Source of the DNA: Verrucomicrobia subdivision 3 bacterium UBA7542
GTDB taxonomy: Bacteria; Verrucomicrobiota; Verrucomicrobiia; Limisphaerales; UBA11358
Length of the DNA stretch: 7,136 bases
NCBI GenBank assembly: GCA_002479245.1
Contig: DLMG01000336.1
Coordinates: 1 to 7,136 of the forward strand
Direction of reading: 5' to 3'
Shown piece by piece: positions 1 to 6,637 of the stretch (positions are counted from its first letter, which is position 1; the number at the start of each line of letters is the position of its first letter). Under the pieces are notes generated by a model that was given only the letters and a program-made list of their open reading frames with translations, had not been told where the DNA came from and did not search any database. The position numbers and the translations under genes were made by a program.

Positions 1-21
1 GGTTTGTGGTGACCGCTGACA
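1..21 (-). repeat. Left copy of a 21-base terminal inverted repeat (probable IS end)
   Basis: Read outwards from the window (minus strand) this begins TGTCAGCGGTCACC and ends in CACAAACC at base 1. It is the exact reverse complement of 7115-7135. The next inward base differs between the copies (C22 here gives G on the minus strand; A7114 on the right), so the match ends sharply. The junction falls inside a VOC codon expected to be Trp: the host supplies TG and the repeat supplies the third base. An outward 5'-TG start is common in insertion sequence ends, including the IS21 family. No transposase is in the window, so the element itself is not seen. Confidence 0.7.
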
Positions 22-338
22 CAAAATGCGTTTTGAGCAGGCTTTGGTAAAGTTGCGCCAGCCGCTTTAGCTTCAGCGAGGACGGAATCAACTTCCTCAC
101 GGCTCCGGGCGTTATATGCGAGTGACACTCCGCCGAAGCCTTGGCCATCGGCGGAAATCCGGGCATCCTTCACAAGGTTCGCTCGCGGGAACAGGGCGAG
201 GGCCATGCCGCCTGCTTGGAAAAACACAATGTCTTTCGTGTCCGGTATGGATGGCCGCCATCCGAGACGTTCGTAAAACTTCCGGCTGCGGTCGAGGTCT
301 GACACGCCCAGAGTAATTATGCTGACGCGCTGCTCCAT
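1..338 (-). CDS. VOC (glyoxalase/bleomycin-resistance fold) family protein, 3' end interrupted
   Basis: The reading frame starts with ATG at 338-336 and runs off the left edge, giving 112 codons. AAGGA at 344-348, five bases before the ATG, is a good ribosome binding site and supports this start. The N-terminus (MEQRVSIITLGVSDLDRSRK, then FYERLGW) is the first beta-alpha unit of VOC proteins. A later segment (GFGGVSLAYNARSREEVDSV, then LAEAKAAGAT) is the start of the second module. Family members continue with a tryptophan and a WGGY-like segment after the residues matching Asn-Ala-Phe105. Here the frame enters the 21-base terminal repeat at that point and reads CVSGHHK, so the second module is lost. 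VOC proteins are cytosolic metal-dependent lyases, dioxygenases or drug-binding proteins; the substrate cannot be named. The gene is divergent from the R-M operon and probably belongs to the host background rather than to defence. Family call sure, function unknown. Confidence 0.8.
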   Translation of the reverse strand, partial: MEQRVSIITLGVSDLDRSRKFYERLGWRPSIPDTKDIVFFQAGGMALALFPRANLVKDARISADGQGFGGVSLAYNARSREEVDSVLAEAKAAGATLPKPAQNAFCVSGHHK

Positions 339-357
339 TGCTGTCCTTCGGTTTGTG

Positions 358-375
358 ATCGAAATCGCTTTCGAT
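358..375. promoter_or_regulatory. Operator-like palindrome at the VOC promoter start region
   Basis: A perfect inverted repeat ATCGAAA-tcgc-TTTCGAT (arms 358-364 and 369-375) covers the predicted transcription start of the VOC gene and touches its -10 box. A second perfect palindrome, TGAAA-ga-TTTCA (386-397), lies in the -10/-35 spacer, and the two centres are 25 bases apart. Both share a GAAA...TTTC core. This layout suits a dimeric repressor acting on the VOC promoter. No regulator gene is in the window, and short palindromes arise by chance. Confidence 0.3.
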
Positions 376-402
376 GGTAGTGCAATGAAAGATTTCAGTC
401 AA
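374..402 (-). promoter_or_regulatory. Candidate sigma70-type promoter of the VOC gene
   Basis: On the minus strand TTGACT (402-397) is followed after exactly 17 bases by TACCAT (379-374). That gives 5 of 6 and 4 of 6 matches to the consensus boxes, with the important A2 and T6 of the -10 box kept. Transcription would start near 367, leaving a leader of about 29 bases before the ATG at 338. Motif reading only. Confidence 0.35.
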
Positions 403-432
403 ACTGGCCACCCTGCCAAAATCCGCTCCAGC

Positions 433-469
433 TTGAAAAGCCCCCCGATTCAAAATGAAATGGCATAAA
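433..469 (+). promoter_or_regulatory. Weak candidate promoter boxes for the hsdR-led operon
   Basis: TTGAAA (433-438) is followed after 17 bases by TGAAAT (456-461), giving 5 of 6 and 4 of 6 matches, but the -10 box lacks the key A at position 2. Directly after it, TGGCATAAA (461-469) looks like an extended -10 (TG-n-CATAAA) without a good -35. A further TTGAAC at 496-501 has no well-spaced -10 partner (TATCAT at 516-521 is only 14 bases away). The operon promoter must lie in this spacer or be internal, but none of these is convincing alone. Confidence 0.2.
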
Positions 470-535
470 TTCGCGTTTCCTCAAAATCAATCCGTTTGAA
501 CTGGCAGACAGTTTCTATCATCATGGAGACGGCTT

Positions 536-637
536 ATGCCAAATCCGCTGAACAACTCAGGCATCAGGGACAACCAACGACATGGCAACATCGTTGATTG
601 TTTCAAAGCCGAATTTTCAACCATCCATGCCCACTGA
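536..637 (+). CDS. Possible 33-codon leader ORF overlapping the hsdR start
   Basis: ATG at 536 is preceded by GGAG (525-528) with seven bases between, a better ribosome site than that of hsdR itself. The frame (MPNPLNNSGIRDNQRHGN and on) ends with TGA at 635-637, running past the hsdR ATG at 582 in another frame. It resembles no family I know. If translated, ribosomes would pass over the hsdR start and could tune restriction subunit production. A chance ORF of this size is common, so this is a low-confidence entry based only on the ribosome site and position. Confidence 0.2.
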   Translation: MPNPLNNSGIRDNQRHGNIVDCFKAEFSTIHAH

Positions 638-2978
638 AGCCGACGCCCGAATTGTGGTTGACCGCCTCTTGCGCGAGGCGGATTGGGACATTGAAAACAA
701 GTCACTCGTCTCCACGGAAGAAGCCGCAGCGGACGGACGGGCCGATTATCTCCTGAAAAATTCCCGCACTCGGCCTCTCTGCGTCGTCGAAACGAAACGA
801 TTTTCAGTTGATCCATATTCGGCAAAGATGCAGACCAAAGAATACGCTGTCAGCCTCGGCGCTCCGTTCATCATCTTGAGTAATGGGCGCGAGCACTATT
901 TTTGGGATTACGAAAATGGCGATGCCCGGCCAATCATCGGTTTTCCAACCCAGGCCGACCTCGAAAGCCGCGCCAATCTCCGTCAACATCGTCAAGGCGA
1001 CCTGGCAACCTCCATCCGGGCAGTGCCAATGCCGACGCGCTTCCGTTTCAAGGGCGAGGACGTGGATGCACGCCCCTATCAACTTCATTGCCTCAAAGCC
1101 GCCGATGACGCGCTGATTACCGGACGCCGCCGGATGCTGTTTGAAATGGCGACCGGCACGGGCAAGACACTGACTATCGCCATGCTGATGAAGCGGTGGT
1201 TTCAATCCGCCGCCATCTCGCGCGTCCTCTTTCTGGCCGACCGCATTGAGTTGGCAAAACAGGCAAAAGAAACTTTCGACGACTATTTGCGCGATTATCC
1301 GGCGACAATTCTTTTCGGCGGCAAAAAATCGCTCGAAGGCCAAATCGTCGTCGGCACGCTCGATACGATTGCGGGACAGCTTGGGCCGGGCGGCTTCGGT
1401 CACGCCTATTTTGATCTGGTCATAACGGATGAGTGTCATCGTTCCATTTACAACACGCACCGCGCCACGCTCGCGCACTTTGACGCCATCCACGTTGGCC
1501 TGACCGCCACGCCGAATCCCGGCGAATTGCATTGGGTGAGCGAACATGAACGCCAGCTTGTCCGCAGCACCTATATGTTTTTTGATTGCTGGGACAGCGC
1601 CGCGCAGGAAGGCCGACCGACCTTCGCCTATGCTATCCGCGACGGCATCAAAGAAAAATTTCTCGCCGACTATAAAATTTATTCCGCCGAATCCGTTCTC
1701 ACGTTCGAGGGCACGGATTGGGAAGATGAAGAAATTGGTTTTAGCGATTGGGGGCGCAACGCCGAAAGCGAAGACCGGCTCAAGCTCATCATTGACGAAT
1801 ACTTCCGCATCGAGGAAGAACGTCCGCAGCCGCACCCGCGCAAGACCATCGTGTTTGCCGTCAGCGAAAAGCAGGCCGTCATTTTGGAACGGCTGTTCAA
1901 TCTGCTTCTACCCGATGCCGCGTGCCTGCGCATCGCGCAACAGACGAACCGCTCGCCTGCCGAAGTCCGCCAGAGTTTCGCGCAGAAAATCACCTGCTAC
2001 TCGAACAACGGCAATCCCAAGCCCATCATTGACCGTTTCAAATTTGACCCGCTGCCCATCATCGCGGTTTCCGTGGATATGCTCGACACCGGCTACGACC
2101 ACAAGGAAATTGAAAATCTGGTGATGCTCCGCCCCACAAACTCCGCCATCAAATATGCACAGATGCGCGGGCGCGGCAGCCGCTTGTGTCCGCGCATCGG
2201 CAAAACCTCGTTCCTGATTTACGATTTCGTGGGCAATCATTCGCGCTTCAACGACCCCGGCGCGCAGTATCATCGGCCAAAACAAGTCGGCAAACGTCCG
2301 AAGCCGGGCGAGCCAGAACCTCAACCCGGTCCAGAGCCAGGCCCGCCGCCCCCGCCGCCACCCGGCCCGCCGCGCGAATTTACCGTCATTCCGATGGGCT
2401 TAAAGGAGGATTCAATGCGCCGCCGCGAACTCATTCACGTCGGCCCGGAGGGAATGGCGATTGACCGCAAGACGTATCAGGACACTTGGTTTAAGCGGAT
2501 TCAGGAATTGCGCGATACCGATCCCGTCGTGCGGAAAATCATGGCCGGCGAAACGCTGACGGAAAACGAGTGGGAAGAACTCGCGCACAAATTGAACGCG
2601 CCCGAATTTTGGTTTGACGAACCGGCGCTCCGCAAAGCGTTCGAGCAACCGTCCGGCTCGCTGTCCGATTTCATCCGCGCTGCGCTGGGCCTGTATCAAC
2701 TGCCGACCCGTGAGCAGCGAGTTCAAAATACCTTCAACGCTTGGGTTGCCGAACATTCCGACAGCATCAATCCCGACCAAGCTCGATTGCTCCGGCTGCT
2801 CCGCAACGTCGTCGTCGCCGCCGTCAGCGAAACCAAATACGTTCCGCTCGACCCGACCATTTTCACACGCCCGCCATTCACCTACCAGGGCGGACGCGCC
2901 CGCGCCGAAGCCCTGTTTGGCCGCGACCGCCTCAACGTCATCATGCAGGAATTGAACGACCTCATTGCCGCCGCATAA
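582..2978 (+). CDS. hsdR: Type I restriction endonuclease subunit R (EcoEI-like HsdR)
   Basis: This is the ATP-driven translocase and nuclease of a Type I R-M enzyme. Domains in order over 798 residues: an N-terminal HSDR_N nuclease with Asp55 (GRADYLL) and Glu70-Thr-Lys72 forming the PD-(D/E)xK site; two RecA-like motor domains with Walker A MATGTGKT (189-196), DECH box (283-286), TAT motif (308-310), DTGYD (502-506) and arginine-finger motif QMRGRGSR (527-534); a proline-rich linker (about 573-597); and an EcoEI_R_C-type C-terminal domain (about 600-798) expected to dock on the methylase core. The length is close to EcoEI R, and all key residues are present. The start is fixed: an in-frame stop lies at 549-551, with no other start codon before 582. 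Its ribosome site is poor (AGGGA at 566-570, 11 bases away). hsdM follows after four bases. As hsdR comes first, its expression is not delayed relative to methylase by gene order; control is probably post-translational. Confidence 0.96.
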   Translation: MATSLIVSKPNFQPSMPTEADARIVVDRLLREADWDIENKSLVSTEEAAADGRADYLLKNSRTRPLCVVETKRFSVDPYSAKMQTKEYAVSLGAPFIILSNGREHYFWDYENGDARPIIGFPTQADLESRANLRQHRQGDLATSIRAVPMPTRFRFKGEDVDARPYQLHCLKAADDALITGRRRMLFEMATGTGKTLTIAMLMKRWFQSAAISRVLFLADRIELAKQAKETFDDYLRDYPATILFGGKKSLEGQIVVGTLDTIAGQLGPGGFGHAYFDLVITDECHRSIYNTHRATLAHFDAIHVGLTATPNPGELHWVSEHERQLVRSTYMFFDCWDSAAQEGRPTFAYAIRDGIKEKFLADYKIYSAESVLTFEGTDWEDEEIGFSDWGRNAESEDRLKLIIDEYFRIEEERPQPHPRKTIVFAVSEKQAVILERLFNLLLPDAACLRIAQQTNRSPAEVRQSFAQKITCYSNNGNPKPIIDRFKFDPLPIIAVSVDMLDTGYDHKEIENLVMLRPTNSAIKYAQMRGRGSRLCPRIGKTSFLIYDFVGNHSRFNDPGAQYHRPKQVGKRPKPGEPEPQPGPEPGPPPPPPPGPPREFTVIPMGLKEDSMRRRELIHVGPEGMAIDRKTYQDTWFKRIQELRDTDPVVRKIMAGETLTENEWEELAHKLNAPEFWFDEPALRKAFEQPSGSLSDFIRAALGLYQLPTREQRVQNTFNAWVAEHSDSINPDQARLLRLLRNVVVAAVSETKYVPLDPTIFTRPPFTYQGGRARAEALFGRDRLNVIMQELNDLIAAA
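2292..2375 (+). other. Proline-rich interdomain linker coded in hsdR
   Basis: Residues 571-598 of HsdR consist almost only of Pro, Gly, Glu, Gln, Lys and Arg, with a run of seven prolines (588-594). This is a flexible or PPII-type linker between the motor and the C-terminal docking domain. Translating the run would need EF-P, and the ribosome probably pauses here, just before the internal Shine-Dalgarno at 2401-2410. Confidence 0.8.
2401..2417 (+). promoter_or_regulatory. Strong internal ribosome binding site with in-frame ATG inside hsdR
   Basis: TAAAGGAGGA at 2401-2410 is close to a perfect anti-16S match, with GGAGG ending at 2409 and five bases before ATG at 2415-2417. The ATG is Met612 of HsdR, in frame, and lies just after the proline-rich linker. 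Initiation here would make a 187-residue protein equal to the C-terminal domain alone. The preceding Leu607 codon is TTA, which looks rare in this GC-rich gene. The same bases also code Lys-Glu-Asp, so chance is possible. Confidence 0.4.
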
Positions 2979-2982
2979 TTTC

Positions 2983-4503
2983 ATGGATAACGCCTCGCTC
3001 CAAAATCTGCTTAAACGTCTCTGCAAAGTGATGTGGGAAGCCAATGTCACCAACCCCATCACCTACGTCACGCAAATTTCCTACCTGCTGTTCCTGAAAA
3101 TGCTCGAAGAAATGGACACCGAGCAGGCGGACAACGGCAACGCCCGCCGCCAGACGATTTTTACCAAAGTGAAAATTGGCGACGAAGCCGTGGACTTCGG
3201 CAAACTCCGCTGGTCCGCGCTGACTTCCGACCCCGACAACGGGCGAATGCTCGAAACGCTTCGCACCCTGCTCCCAAAACTCGCGCTGCACCCCGCGCTG
3301 TCGCCCGCCGCTCGCGCTTTGTTCGAAGATTCTGCCGTCGTCATCCCGGACGGCGCGACGCTGCGCAAAGCCGTGGACACGCTCAAAGGCCAGAATTTGT
3401 TGAGCGAGGATGCCGACGTGAAGGGCGACCTGTTTGAAATCCTCGTCAACGATCTCGGCAGCCAGAAAAAAGCCGCGCAATTCCGCACGCCGCGTCATCT
3501 CATCCGCGTCATCGTTGAAATGGTGAATCCGCAGATTGGCCAGACCGTGTGCGATTCCGCCGGCGGCACGGGCGGATTTGCCATTGCCGCCTACGAACAC
3601 ATTTTGCTGGCGAATAGTTCGCCCGAATTTATCCGCGAAGTTCCCGCGCCCTACGGCCTGCCGGTCAAGCGCGGCATGGGCGACCGCCTCAAGCCGTCGC
3701 AGTGGAAATTTTTGCAGTCCGGCACGATTCACATTTTCGAGGGCGACAAGGACATCATCCGCATGGCCGCCATGAACGCTGTGCTGCACGGCTTTGACCA
3801 GTCGCCCATCGTGCGGCGCGATTCCATCGGCGGCGGCGAGGACAAGTGGGACGAAGTGCAATTCGATTGCATTTTGGAAAATCCGCCGTTCTCCGGCGCG
3901 GCGCAATCACCCAAGCGTTCCTTGCGCGTCGAGAAAGGCGAAAAATATGTTTTGTTTCTGGCTGCCGCAATTCGCAGCCTGCGTCCTGGCGGACGAGCTG
4001 GTATCGTCCTGCCCAACGGCATTTTGTTCGGCGACACAAACGCGCACGTCGAAGTGAAAAAACGCCTGCTCGCTGAATGTGATTTGCAGGCTGTGGTCAC
4101 GTTGCCCAAGGGGATGTTTGAACCATACACGCCAAACAACACCTGTTTTCTCATTTTTCAAAAGACAGGACGGCCTACAAAAGAGACGTGGTTTTACAAT
4201 GTTCAAGGCGATGGATCATCGCTGACAAAAGCGCGCAAGTTCGGCGCACAATTTCGCAACGACTTTCCCGACCTGCTTAAAAAATGGCCGAAGCGTCAGA
4301 CCGCCGATGGTGTGGCATGGCGCGTGCCCGCTGAAAAAATTATCGCCGCCGACTACAGCCTTGCGCTCGCTAATCTTGGCCTCGTTGAACCAGAAAAAAT
4401 GGATCACGCCGAGCCGGAGGAAATTCTTTTGTCCGTCTCCAAGAAAGAGCAAGAGATTTTGGACATAATCCGAGAAATGCGAACCGCTTTGGCTACTGAA
4501 TGA
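2983..4503 (+). CDS. hsdM: Type I DNA adenine-N6 methyltransferase subunit (HsdM)
   Basis: HsdM transfers a methyl group from S-adenosylmethionine to adenine N6 at the site chosen by HsdS, working as an M2S complex. The 506-residue protein has an HsdM_N helical region (1 to about 130), the QFRTPRHLI segment (166-174) that opens the N6_Mtase domain, the SAM-binding motif I DSAGGTGGF (191-199) and the catalytic NPPF (300-303). Motif I has Ser and Gly where many relatives have DPA(A/C)GTGGF, a mild change. I chose ATG 2983, which gives MDNASLQNLLKRLC and starts four bases after the hsdR stop. A TTG at 2965 in the same frame would add six residues inside hsdR without any ribosome site. No Shine-Dalgarno is seen, so translation probably couples to hsdR. 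The 3' end overlaps hsdS by ATGA. GC drops from about 67% in the core to about 38-50% in several lines after 4020. Confidence 0.95.
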   Translation: MDNASLQNLLKRLCKVMWEANVTNPITYVTQISYLLFLKMLEEMDTEQADNGNARRQTIFTKVKIGDEAVDFGKLRWSALTSDPDNGRMLETLRTLLPKLALHPALSPAARALFEDSAVVIPDGATLRKAVDTLKGQNLLSEDADVKGDLFEILVNDLGSQKKAAQFRTPRHLIRVIVEMVNPQIGQTVCDSAGGTGGFAIAAYEHILLANSSPEFIREVPAPYGLPVKRGMGDRLKPSQWKFLQSGTIHIFEGDKDIIRMAAMNAVLHGFDQSPIVRRDSIGGGEDKWDEVQFDCILENPPFSGAAQSPKRSLRVEKGEKYVLFLAAAIRSLRPGGRAGIVLPNGILFGDTNAHVEVKKRLLAECDLQAVVTLPKGMFEPYTPNNTCFLIFQKTGRPTKETWFYNVQGDGSSLTKARKFGAQFRNDFPDLLKKWPKRQTADGVAWRVPAEKIIAADYSLALANLGLVEPEKMDHAEPEEILLSVSKKEQEILDIIREMRTALATE

Positions 4504-5678
4504 AAAAGTGGAAAAGAACTGCACTGGGCGATGACGGACTTTTGCTGATTGTCCAATCGGGCTATGCCTGTGGTCAAAAAGATGTCGCCAACGGTGTGCC
4601 GCATCTGCGAATGAATAATGTGTCCAAGGACGGGCGACTCGACATGGCACTGATCAGACGAGTGCCACATGAAATCGCCAAAAAGCAAAACCGTTTCTTG
4701 GCGCGAGGCGATGTGATTTTTACCAACACAAACAGCACCGCGCTTGTCGGCAAGAGTTGCGTTTTTGATGGTTGGGATGAGCCGTGCGCGTTTAGCAACC
4801 ACTTAACGCAGCTTCGCCCAAATCCAGACCGCCTCATTCCAGAGTGGCTTTTTTTATGCCTTCACGACCTACGGTTGCGTGGCTTCTTCGCAACGAATTG
4901 CACTGAATTCATTGGCCAGTCAGCGTTCATGAAAGATGCGCTGCTCGCCGTTAATATCCCCATTCCGCCACTGACAGAGCAGAAACGGATTGTGGCACGG
5001 GTGGAAGCCTTGACGGATCGTTCCCAAAAATTGAGCAGGGCAAATTCATCATTGGTTGAAGACATGACCCGCCTCCTGCGCGCTGAATACAAACGCATCG
5101 CCGAGGACGCACCGACCAAGCCATTTAGCGACGTGGCAAAACTCGTTCGCCGCTGGGTCAAAACCAAACCCGACCAGAATTATCCAGAAACCGGCATCCG
5201 CAGTTTTGGCAAGGGCACATTCCACAAACCCGCGCTCACGGGCGAACAGCTTGGGACGAAACGCATTTGCCGCATCAAAGCGGGCGACCTTGTGTTTATG
5301 AACGTGTTCGCCTGGGAGGGCGCAATCGCCGTCGCGCAGCCGGAAGACGATGGCCGTGTGGCGTCGCACCGTTTTATGATGCACGAAGTTTTGCCAGATC
5401 AGGCGACCGCAGAATTTCTTTGCTACTATTTTCTGACCGAACGCGGCCTGGAACAAATCCGTGGCGCATCACCCGGTTCAGCCGGAAGAAACCGCACGCT
5501 GGGCATCACGAAGCTGGAAAAAATCCCCGTGCCCGTGCCGCCCATCGAGGACCAGCGCCGCTTCGCCAGACTGCGGAAGCTCCATTTTCAATTGCAGCGG
5601 TTGCATCGGGAAGCGGAAACGGATCTGGCGTCATTCACGCCCGCGCTGCTGGCCAAAGCCTTCCGGGGAAAAATATGA
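4500..5678 (+). CDS. hsdS: Type I specificity subunit (HsdS) with two target recognition domains
   Basis: HsdS recognises the bipartite DNA target and holds two HsdM subunits. The 392-residue protein has the standard two-fold plan: TRD1 (about 1-150), a first conserved spacer starting NIPIPPLTEQKRIVARVEAL (152-171) and continuing as a helix to about 205, TRD2 (about 206-337), and a second spacer with IPVPVPPIEDQRRFARL (342-358) ending in a helix that closes with LLAKAFRG, the usual HsdS terminus. The ATG overlaps the hsdM stop (ATGA), and its own stop overlaps the next gene's ATG the same way. Length is normal, so both TRDs are intact. The recognised sequence cannot be read from the protein by eye. 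The TRD2 half is more GC-rich (58-70% in lines counted) than TRD1 (47-57%), which fits the known exchange of TRD cassettes between systems. Confidence 0.94.
   Translation: MKKWKRTALGDDGLLLIVQSGYACGQKDVANGVPHLRMNNVSKDGRLDMALIRRVPHEIAKKQNRFLARGDVIFTNTNSTALVGKSCVFDGWDEPCAFSNHLTQLRPNPDRLIPEWLFLCLHDLRLRGFFATNCTEFIGQSAFMKDALLAVNIPIPPLTEQKRIVARVEALTDRSQKLSRANSSLVEDMTRLLRAEYKRIAEDAPTKPFSDVAKLVRRWVKTKPDQNYPETGIRSFGKGTFHKPALTGEQLGTKRICRIKAGDLVFMNVFAWEGAIAVAQPEDDGRVASHRFMMHEVLPDQATAEFLCYYFLTERGLEQIRGASPGSAGRNRTLGITKLEKIPVPVPPIEDQRRFARLRKLHFQLQRLHREAETDLASFTPALLAKAFRGKI
4950..5114 (+). repeat. HsdS conserved spacer region 1 (protein-level repeat unit)
   Basis: Codes residues 151-205, the PIPPLTEQKRIV motif and a long helix ending in LLRAEYKR. 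It pairs in an antiparallel coiled coil with the matching unit at 5511-5675 and sets the distance between the two half-sites. The two units are similar in protein but show no long DNA identity, so recombination between them inside this gene is not favoured. Confidence 0.75.
5511..5675 (+). repeat. HsdS conserved spacer region 2 (protein-level repeat unit)
   Basis: Codes residues 338-392, with IPVPVPPIEDQRRFARL then a helix closing in ALLAKAFRG. It mirrors region 1 at 4950-5114 (PIPPLTEQKRIV...LLRAEYKR) and marks the end of the second TRD. Confidence 0.75.
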
Positions 5679-6637
5679 GCAGCCCCTCCATGCCGCGAAT
5701 TGACCGGAGTTGTGTGGCAACGATGAAGTCGCCAATCCGGTTCTTGATAAACAAGCACGTTGGCGATTCAGTTTTCAAAATCGCACTAGAACACGAAAAG
5801 GAATTTGGCACCACACTCTCCAATTTCAATCTGATTTATCTTGGTCAACGACCTTGGGAATTCTGCGTCAATCCCCAAACACGGAAAATTTATGTGAGTC
5901 GTGGAGCAATTGAATTGATTTGGTGCGCTTCCTTGGCGCACCTGCTTTTCTATGAAAGACTCATACAGGGAAAGCGTTTCGACAAACCCACGCAAATTGA
6001 TCCGCAGTCTGACCCCATTGTTCGTGACGCGATGGAACTGCTGCGCTGGTCACTCAACTGTCAATTGAATGGTGACAACAACGATGACTGGCCACTCCAC
6101 CTGCCCCGCCCAATTGAAGTAGCTTCAAAGGAATCTAACGAAAATTTTGCCGATGAGTTGTGTTTGGTTTCGTGTGCATTTTTCCTTCATCACGAATTGG
6201 CGCACTTGCGTCTTGGACACAATGAGCGTGTAAATGATGAAGTGAGCATCAAGCAGGAGCAGGATGCCGATATTGCAGCCGCCAAGTGGATATTGGACGG
6301 CATTGAAACGACAGACCCAAAATTTGTGAAGCGGATGTTGGGAATAGTCCAAGCATTTTTAATTGTGACGAGCATCGGGCTTTATAGTGGACATCTTGGC
6401 GGCGATACTCATCCATATTCTTATGCTCGCTTAAAATCTGTTCTAAACCGGTTTCAAAGTCCACACAGTCATGACATAAAGGCGTTTGCGTTTGCTGTTC
6501 TCGACCTTCATTTTCAGAACTCTGGGCGGCGTCTTAAAAAACCAAAGTTTGATGATTTCGATCAAGCACTAGAGGCAATCTGTAACCAGTTAGCAGAAGA
6601 ATTCGAGGCCAATAAAAATGTTGCCCACCATGATTGA
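5675..6637 (+). CDS. HExxH zinc-metalloprotease-like protein, probably Lit/peptidase U49-related
   Basis: The 320-residue protein has a clear gluzincin signature. HHELAHLRLGH (172-182) contains HExxH with zinc ligands His173 and His177 and catalytic Glu174. EQDAD (195-199) fits the ExxAD pattern, where Glu195 would be the third ligand. A hydrophobic stretch follows at 221-239, then HPYSYARL (246-253), a late HP...R element seen in several such proteases. E. coli Lit, a phage-exclusion protease that cleaves EF-Tu during T4 infection, has similar size and an HExxH at a similar position, so a Lit-like role is my best guess. No signal peptide is seen, so it is probably cytosolic. The start at 5675 forms ATGA with the hsdS stop; the frame is open further upstream, but that part lies inside hsdS. 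Met17 (5723) is an alternative. Coding is more AT-rich (38-50% GC in counted lines) than the R-M core, hinting at separate origin. Metal site likely; target unknown. Confidence 0.75.
   Translation: MSSPSMPRIDRSCVATMKSPIRFLINKHVGDSVFKIALEHEKEFGTTLSNFNLIYLGQRPWEFCVNPQTRKIYVSRGAIELIWCASLAHLLFYERLIQGKRFDKPTQIDPQSDPIVRDAMELLRWSLNCQLNGDNNDDWPLHLPRPIEVASKESNENFADELCLVSCAFFLHHELAHLRLGHNERVNDEVSIKQEQDADIAAAKWILDGIETTDPKFVKRMLGIVQAFLIVTSIGLYSGHLGGDTHPYSYARLKSVLNRFQSPHSHDIKAFAFAVLDLHFQNSGRRLKKPKFDDFDQALEAICNQLAEEFEANKNVAHHD

Noticed and set aside
112..453. 113-codon open frame on the minus strand over the VOC gene and the spacer
   Set aside because: It is out of frame with the VOC gene, which has the ribosome site and clear family pattern.
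804..1835. 343-codon open frame on the minus strand
   Set aside because: It lies opposite hsdR, which has every expected catalytic motif. GC-rich third positions commonly open such antisense frames, and no family motif is seen.
2330..2372. C/G-rich tract in hsdR as a slippage-type phase switch
   Set aside because: The longest single-base run is only five and the triplets vary, so a frame-changing slippage site is not supported.
2965..2982. TTG start for hsdM, six codons upstream
   Set aside because: It lies inside the end of hsdR without a ribosome site. ATG 2983 gives the usual short HsdM N-terminus.
2962..3906. 314-codon open frame on the minus strand
   Set aside because: It is antisense to the well-conserved hsdM core, with arginine/alanine/valine-rich low-complexity content typical of a shadow frame.
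5267..5674. Upstream extension of the protease-like frame into hsdS
   Set aside because: The extension overlaps the hsdS TRD2 and gives arginine-rich shadow sequence. The ATGA start at 5675 is the natural one.
4950..5675. HsdS spacer repeats as an inversion or phase-variation switch
   Set aside because: The two units are similar only in protein and lie in direct orientation. No inverted DNA repeats or recombinase gene are present in the window.
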